Part shown: in pieces, positions 59,989-64,000 of the stretch | How the letters are laid out: every line of letters starts with the position of its first letter | Numbering within the stretch: the first letter of the stretch is position 1 | From: Bacteroidales bacterium | GTDB lineage: Bacteria; Bacteroidota; Bacteroidia; Bacteroidales; UBA932 | DNA: 64,000 nt | Assembly (NCBI GenBank): GCA_017447265.1 | Contig: JAFSOA010000001.1 | Span: forward strand, 62,001 to 126,000 | Direction of reading: 5' to 3' | Position numbers and translations under genes: made by a program | The notes under the pieces: model-generated | The model's database searches: none | What the model was told of the DNA's origin: nothing | Seen by the model: only the letters and a program-made list of their open reading frames with translations

Positions 59989-61173
59989 ATGATCAAAGAT
60001 ATCTCCACTGCCATCACGTTCATCGGTGTCGATGACAACGACCTCGACCTGTTCGAAAGCCAGTACGACGTACCCGAAGGAATGTCCTATAATTCGTATG
60101 TGATCCTCGACGATAAAGTCGCCGTGCTCGATACGGCCGATGCCCGCAAAGGCGAGGAATGGAAGGCCAACCTGGCCGACGCCCTCGGCGAACGCAAGCC
60201 CGATTACCTGGTGGTCCACCACATGGAGCCCGACCACTCCGCCCTCATCGCCTGGGTGCTGGATACCTATCCTTCCGTCACGCTCGTGGCGACGGCCGCG
60301 GCCCTCAGGATGCTGCCCCAGTTCTTCGAGGGCATCCGGCTCGAAGGCCGCACGCTGGCCGTTAAGGAAGGCGATACGCTCGAACTCGGCAGCCACAGCC
60401 TCCGTTTCTTCATGGCGCCGATGGTGCACTGGCCGGAAGTCATGGTCTCGTACGAGGCATCGGAAAAGGTCCTCTTCTCGGCCGACGCCTTCGGCCGTTT
60501 CGGCGCCATGTCGCACACGGGCTTCCTCGTGTCGGAAGACGACGACTGGGCCTGCGAGGCTCGCCGCTACTATTTCAACATCGTCGGCAAATACGGCGTA
60601 CAGGTGCAGGCGCTGCTCAAGAAACTGGCTGGTGCCGACATCGCGCTGATCTGCCCGCTCCACGGCCCCATCCTCAACGAGAACCTCGGCTATCACCTGG
60701 GCCTGTACCAGACCTGGAGCAGCTATGGGGTGGAAAGCGAAGGCATCTTCGTCGCCCACGCATCGATCCACGGCGGCACGGCCGCCGCGGCTGAAAAGCT
60801 GGCCGACATCCTGCGCGAAAAGGGCTGCCCGAAGGTCTCCGTCGCCGACATCACCCGCGACGACATCGCCGAGTGCGTGGAAGATGCCTTCCGCTACGGC
60901 AAGATGGTGCTGGCCGCCGCGTCGTACGACGCCGGCGTATTCACGCCGATGCACGATTTCCTCTATCGCCTGCAGGCAAAAGGCTACCAGCAGCGTACCG
61001 TCGGCCTGATCGAGAACGGCAGCTGGGCGCCCAGCGCCGGACGTGTCATGAAGGAGATGCTGGGTGCGATGAAAGACATCACCCTCGTCGAGCCGGTAGT
61101 GACTATCCGCAGCCGCCTGCATGCCGAAGACCTCCCGAAACTCGAGGCTCTCGCCGACGCCATGCTGCAGTAA
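59989..61173 (+). CDS. fprA: Flavodiiron protein (FprA-type oxygen/NO reductase)
   Basis: 394 residues. The beta-lactamase-like diiron domain has the ligand set H78-x-E80-x-D82-H83 (HHMEPDHS), H147 (MVHWPE), D166 (FSADAFG) and H225 (CPLHGP). A flavodoxin domain from about residue 250 (GIFVAHASIHGGTAAAAEKL) binds FMN. There is no rubredoxin extension. It reduces oxygen to water, or nitric oxide to N2O, protecting an anaerobe from oxidative or nitrosative stress; it acts in the cytoplasm. A truncated kinase frame starts 10 bases downstream. Confidence 0.94.
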   Translation: MIKDISTAITFIGVDDNDLDLFESQYDVPEGMSYNSYVILDDKVAVLDTADARKGEEWKANLADALGERKPDYLVVHHMEPDHSALIAWVLDTYPSVTLVATAAALRMLPQFFEGIRLEGRTLAVKEGDTLELGSHSLRFFMAPMVHWPEVMVSYEASEKVLFSADAFGRFGAMSHTGFLVSEDDDWACEARRYYFNIVGKYGVQVQALLKKLAGADIALICPLHGPILNENLGYHLGLYQTWSSYGVESEGIFVAHASIHGGTAAAAEKLADILREKGCPKVSVADITRDDIAECVEDAFRYGKMVLAAASYDAGVFTPMHDFLYRLQAKGYQQRTVGLIENGSWAPSAGRVMKEMLGAMKDITLVEPVVTIRSRLHAEDLPKLEALADAMLQ

Positions 61174-61183
61174 TTCTTTTGTC

Positions 61184-61420
61184 ATGATACGACTGGAGAC
61201 CGGCGCACAAATCGGCACCTACCGGGTGGAATGCTTCATCAAGGACGGCGTGTTCAACAGCAATTATGCTGTCGCCGGCCCGCAGGGCGGCCGTTTCTTC
61301 CTGAAACTCTTCGCCCTGGCCGACGAACCCATCGCCCAGCACCACCTCGAAGACTCGGTCCGCTGCAATCCTTCCTCCCTCGGTCCTCGCAACAACCGCA
61401 CCCCCATCGGATACCGGTAG
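61184..61420 (+). pseudogene. Truncated protein-kinase N-lobe remnant
   Basis: A 78-residue frame starts with MIRLETGAQIGTYRVECF, then NSNYAVAGPQGGRFFLKLF, which looks like the start of a serine/threonine protein kinase (glycine-rich loop region and the VAIK-type lysine). It departs from any kinase-like sequence after about residue 58 (DSVRC) and stops after a Pro/Asn/Arg-rich tail. The missing rest (HRD, DFG motifs) is not found on either side. It is probably a remnant left by deletion, though a short functional peptide cannot be ruled out. The start lies 10 bases after fprA. Confidence 0.55.
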
Positions 61421-61432
61421 CTGCGACAGGGC

Positions 61433-62065
61433 TTACAGCAGTTTCCTTAAATCGTCGATGATATAATCGGGAAAAGCGCCGGCCAGCGTGTCGGCGTTTT
61501 GGTTTCCATAGGTCACGGCGCAGGTGTGGCAGCCGGCGTTGCGGCCCATTTCGATGTCGAAGGTCGTGTCGCCCACCACAAGCGTCTCTTCCGGTTTGGC
61601 GCCCAGATGGCCGAGTATGATATACATCAAGTCGGGCGCCGGCTTGGGCCGGGGTGCCGATTCCACGCCGAAGCAGCGCTCCGGCGGGATGAAAGCGTCG
61701 ATGCCCAGCATCTGTACGAGCAAGGCCAGCGAATGCTGTCCGCGCGAGGAGGCGATGGCCATGGGAATGCCGCGGGCGGCCAGGGTTTCCAGGGTCTCCC
61801 TTACGCCCGGGAACAGCCGGACTTCCGGTGCTCCCACGGTGTCGAAGATAGCACGGTAGATGGCTACGGCCCGGTCGGCCTGCGCATCGTCCATGCCCGC
61901 GCCCTGCGTGAAGTTCTCGCGCAGGGGCAGGCCGATGGTGGCGATGAGGGCCTTCTCGTCGACCGCGGGCCAGTCCATGCGGCGCAGCACTTCGTGTGCC
62001 GTGGCCAGGATGCCGCGCAGGGAGTCGCCCAGCGTGCCGTCGAAATCGAAGACAATGGCGGCCAT
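61433..62065 (-). CDS. HAD-family phosphatase, phosphoglycolate-phosphatase-like
   Basis: 210 residues. HAD motifs: FDFDGTLGDS (nucleophile D7, D9), IASSRG (motif II), KPAPDLM (motif III lysine) and VVGDTTFDIEMGRNAG (motif IV), with a helical cap between (about 15-80). It resembles Gph-type phosphatases for small phosphometabolites such as 2-phosphoglycolate; the exact substrate is open. It starts one base after the aldo/keto reductase gene and is the last gene of that operon. Confidence 0.87.
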   Translation of the reverse strand: MAAIVFDFDGTLGDSLRGILATAHEVLRRMDWPAVDEKALIATIGLPLRENFTQGAGMDDAQADRAVAIYRAIFDTVGAPEVRLFPGVRETLETLAARGIPMAIASSRGQHSLALLVQMLGIDAFIPPERCFGVESAPRPKPAPDLMYIILGHLGAKPEETLVVGDTTFDIEMGRNAGCHTCAVTYGNQNADTLAGAFPDYIIDDLRKLL

Positions 62066-62066
62066 G

Positions 62067-63437
62067 TTACAGCGGTGACTGGTCGCGCCGGAGTTGCTCG
62101 GTGTATTTCTCGATGCGGCGCATCTGTCCCGGAATGCCGATGCGTTGCGGGCAAGCGTCCACGCACTGGGCGCAGCCGATGCAATGATCGGCCTGGCGCA
62201 GCTTCTCGAGGTTCCGGTCGAGCGAGACCAGGTAGGCCCGGCGGGCTTTTCGATATTCCGGACTCTGGCGGTCGTCCTCGATGAAGCCCTCGTTCACGCA
62301 TTTGTTGTAGTGGGAGAAGACGCCGGGGATGTCTACGCCGTACGGGCAGGGCATGCAGTACTTGCAGTCGGTGCAGGGGACGAGCGGGAAATCCACGTAG
62401 TCTTCGGCGATTTTTTCAAGCAGCTGCAAATCGCTTTCCGTCAGCGGCTCCAGCGGACAGAAGGTGCTGAGGTTGTCGACCAGATGCTCCTTGTAGGTCA
62501 TGCCGCTGAGGGCGGTCAGCACGCGGGGCATGGTGCCGCAGAAGCGGAAGGCCCAGGAGGCCAGGGAGGCGCCGGGAGCGCGGGCCAGCAGCTGGTCGGC
62601 GGCATGCTGGGGGAGATTGGCCAGCCGTCCGCCGAGCAGGGGCTCCATGATGACCACGGGGATGCCGCGCTTGTCGAGTTCGCCGTAGAGATACACGGCG
62701 TTGACGTTGCGGGCGGAGAGGGTGTGGGCGTGGTTCCAGTCCACATAGTTCATCTGGATCTGGACGAAGTCCCAATGGTATTTGTCGTGCTGGGAGAGCA
62801 GATAGTCGAATACCTGCTGGTCGCCGTGGAACGAGAAGCCGAGGTTGCGGATGCGGCCCGCTTCACGTTCCTTGAGCAGGAAGTCCAGCACGCCGTTGTC
62901 GAAGAAGCGTTTCTGCAGTACCTCCATGCAGTTGAGCTGGCCGGACGTGCCGCCCACGGAGTGGAGGAGATAGTAGTCCAGGTAGTCCACCTGCAGCATT
63001 TCGAGCGAGTGCCGGTACATGTTGAGTGCGTATTCGCGCGAGAAGTCGCCGCGCTGGTTCGACAGCTTGGTGGCGATGGTGTAGCTGCTGCGGGGATGGC
63101 GGCTCAGCGCGATGCCGGTCACGCGTTCCGATTCGCCCTGCCCGTAGACAGGAGCGGTGTCGAAGTAGGTGACGCCGTGCTCGATGGCATAGTCCACCAG
63201 TTCGTTGACCTGTTCCTGGTCGATGATGGTCTTGCCTTCAGCGTCGACGGTGGTGGGCCAGCGCATGCAGCCATAGCCCAGCAGCGACACATCTTCGCCC
63301 TGCGGGCTCTTACGGTAGGTCATGGTGCCGGGTTCTTTCCGGGCGGCTGCGGTGTTCTTGGTGCCGGGTGTGCAGGCGGCGACCGCGACGGCGGCGGTAC
63401 CAGCTCCGAAGGTCTTGATAAAATCTCTGCGTTTCAT
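62067..63437 (-). CDS. Aldo/keto reductase with C-terminal 4Fe-4S ferredoxin domain
   Basis: 456 residues. A twin-arginine-like start MKRRDFIKTFGAGTAAVAVAAC, possibly also lipid-anchored at the Cys, suggests export of the folded Fe-S protein. The AKR barrel has LGYGCMRWP, YFDTAPVYGQGESE and DYYLLHSVGG; the C-terminus carries two cysteine clusters, CTDCKYCMPCPYGVDIP and CIGCAQCVDACPQRIGIP, for [4Fe-4S] centres. The substrate is unknown. It is preceded 12 bases upstream by a polyferredoxin gene, a plausible electron partner, and followed by a HAD phosphatase. Confidence 0.9.
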   Translation of the reverse strand: MKRRDFIKTFGAGTAAVAVAACTPGTKNTAAARKEPGTMTYRKSPQGEDVSLLGYGCMRWPTTVDAEGKTIIDQEQVNELVDYAIEHGVTYFDTAPVYGQGESERVTGIALSRHPRSSYTIATKLSNQRGDFSREYALNMYRHSLEMLQVDYLDYYLLHSVGGTSGQLNCMEVLQKRFFDNGVLDFLLKEREAGRIRNLGFSFHGDQQVFDYLLSQHDKYHWDFVQIQMNYVDWNHAHTLSARNVNAVYLYGELDKRGIPVVIMEPLLGGRLANLPQHAADQLLARAPGASLASWAFRFCGTMPRVLTALSGMTYKEHLVDNLSTFCPLEPLTESDLQLLEKIAEDYVDFPLVPCTDCKYCMPCPYGVDIPGVFSHYNKCVNEGFIEDDRQSPEYRKARRAYLVSLDRNLEKLRQADHCIGCAQCVDACPQRIGIPGQMRRIEKYTEQLRRDQSPL

Positions 63438-63449
63438 GGCGGGTCCTCC

Positions 63450-64000
63450 TTATCTTTCTTTGTGGACTTCGTGTCCTTCTACATAAATGGCGCTGACCGG
63501 GCGGGCCGGGCAGTGGTATTCGCAGGCGCCGCAGCCGATGCACTGTTCGGGATTGACGGCGGGTACCTTTCGTTGGAGATTGGCCTCGCTGGCGACCATG
63601 GTGATGGCACCGGTGGGGCAGTGGCGGGCGCAGTTGCCGCAGCTCACGCCGTCGCGGTTGACGACGCAGTTGTCGGGGATGACCACGGCGTGTCCGATCT
63701 GGATGGCGCTCTTGTCGGCGGCACTTTCGACAGGTTTGATGGCGTCGGCGGGGCAGAGCCGGGTGCAGCGGTTGCAGTCGATGGGGCAGAAGCCCTGGTC
63801 GAAATGCATCTCGGGCTGCATGAGGGTGGCGAGGCGGGCGGAGGGCCTCAGCACGTTATTGGGACAGTTGGTGATGCAGATCTGGCAGGCGGTGCAGTGG
63901 GAATAGAAGTGCTTGCGGCTGATGCTGCCGGCGGGCACGGGGAAGATCTCGCGGGGCGGGATCTGCTTGTCTTCAAGCTGGGCGACGCCTTCGGCGAGTT
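63450..64000 (-). CDS. Polyferredoxin-type 4Fe-4S protein, C-terminal part
   Basis: The frame stays open to the right edge, so the start lies outside; an internal GTG at 63938 is not needed as a start. At least four cysteine clusters are visible: HCTACQICITNCPNNV, CPIDCNRCTRLCP, CGNCARHCPTGAI and CIGCGACEYHCPARPV, each able to hold a [4Fe-4S] centre. It is an electron carrier or part of a larger membrane Fe-S protein. Its stop lies 12 bases before the aldo/keto reductase-ferredoxin gene, so the two are probably co-transcribed and may exchange electrons. Confidence 0.85.
   Translation of the reverse strand, partial: LAEGVAQLEDKQIPPREIFPVPAGSISRKHFYSHCTACQICITNCPNNVLRPSARLATLMQPEMHFDQGFCPIDCNRCTRLCPADAIKPVESAADKSAIQIGHAVVIPDNCVVNRDGVSCGNCARHCPTGAITMVASEANLQRKVPAVNPEQCIGCGACEYHCPARPVSAIYVEGHEVHKER

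Overview
The window is a continuous, gene-dense stretch of chromosome from a high-GC (by eye close to 60%) member of the Bacteroidales. The evidence is the Bacteroidota-type promoters (a TAnnTTTG -7 element, often TATCTTTG, with TTG/TTTG about 20 bases upstream), a SusC/SusD pair, type III glutamine synthetase, an NlpC/P60 lipoprotein next to a dipeptide epimerase, and many SPII lipoproteins. A gut lineage such as Alistipes or an uncultured relative would fit, but genus cannot be set from the sequence alone. I saw no insertion sequence, prophage, CRISPR array or rRNA operon.

Left part (1-29.1 kb). A muropeptide-recycling pair is followed by an acyl carrier protein, a membrane-anchored LytTR regulator on the other strand, and a seven-gene operon fabH-fabF-fabZ-fabG-etfB-etfA-acyl-CoA dehydrogenase ending in a clear terminator. 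This joins a type II fatty-acid elongation set to an electron-transfer-flavoprotein acyl dehydrogenase and is the most unusual gene grouping here. After a permease comes the leucine operon leuA-leuC-leuD-leuB-ilvE (minus strand), preceded by an 18-residue leader peptide with seven leucines and a terminator/antiterminator arrangement typical of attenuation. A zinc-type cation exporter and glutamine synthetase III are divergent. The arginine operon argR-GNAT-argG-argE-like-argH-carA-carB (minus strand) follows, with ArgR-box-like repeats over its promoter.

Middle part (29.2-35.4 kb). yraN, a mannose-1-phosphate guanylyltransferase, arginine deiminase, pheS, a tRNA-Gly(GCC) with a nearby duplicated 3' end, a small HTH regulator with a membrane partner, and a small outer-membrane barrel protein.

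Polysaccharide-utilisation region (35.4-52.7 kb). A DeoR-family regulator with a permease and a propeller lipoprotein diverges from agaS-kbaZ-pfkB-GH36/27-like-susC-susD-surface binding protein-alkaline phosphatase, then a GH109-like protein and a NahK-like sugar kinase. Together they suggest capture and breakdown of host glycans carrying alpha-linked GalNAc/Gal and catabolism by the tagatose route. The divergent intergenic region carries repeated AAAACTTTCG words that look like DeoR/AgaR operators.

Right part (52.7-64 kb). A CsgG / small lipoprotein / DUF4810 / GNA1162 envelope operon, free-methionine-sulfoxide reductase, two secreted zinc metallopeptidases, a flavodiiron protein, a truncated protein-kinase remnant, a HAD phosphatase, and an aldo/keto reductase-ferredoxin with a polyferredoxin cut by the window end. 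Two dispersed palindromic repeat families occur. One has three copies with covarying arms, and one of these lies in frame inside a peptidase gene. The other has two copies with covarying outer arms.
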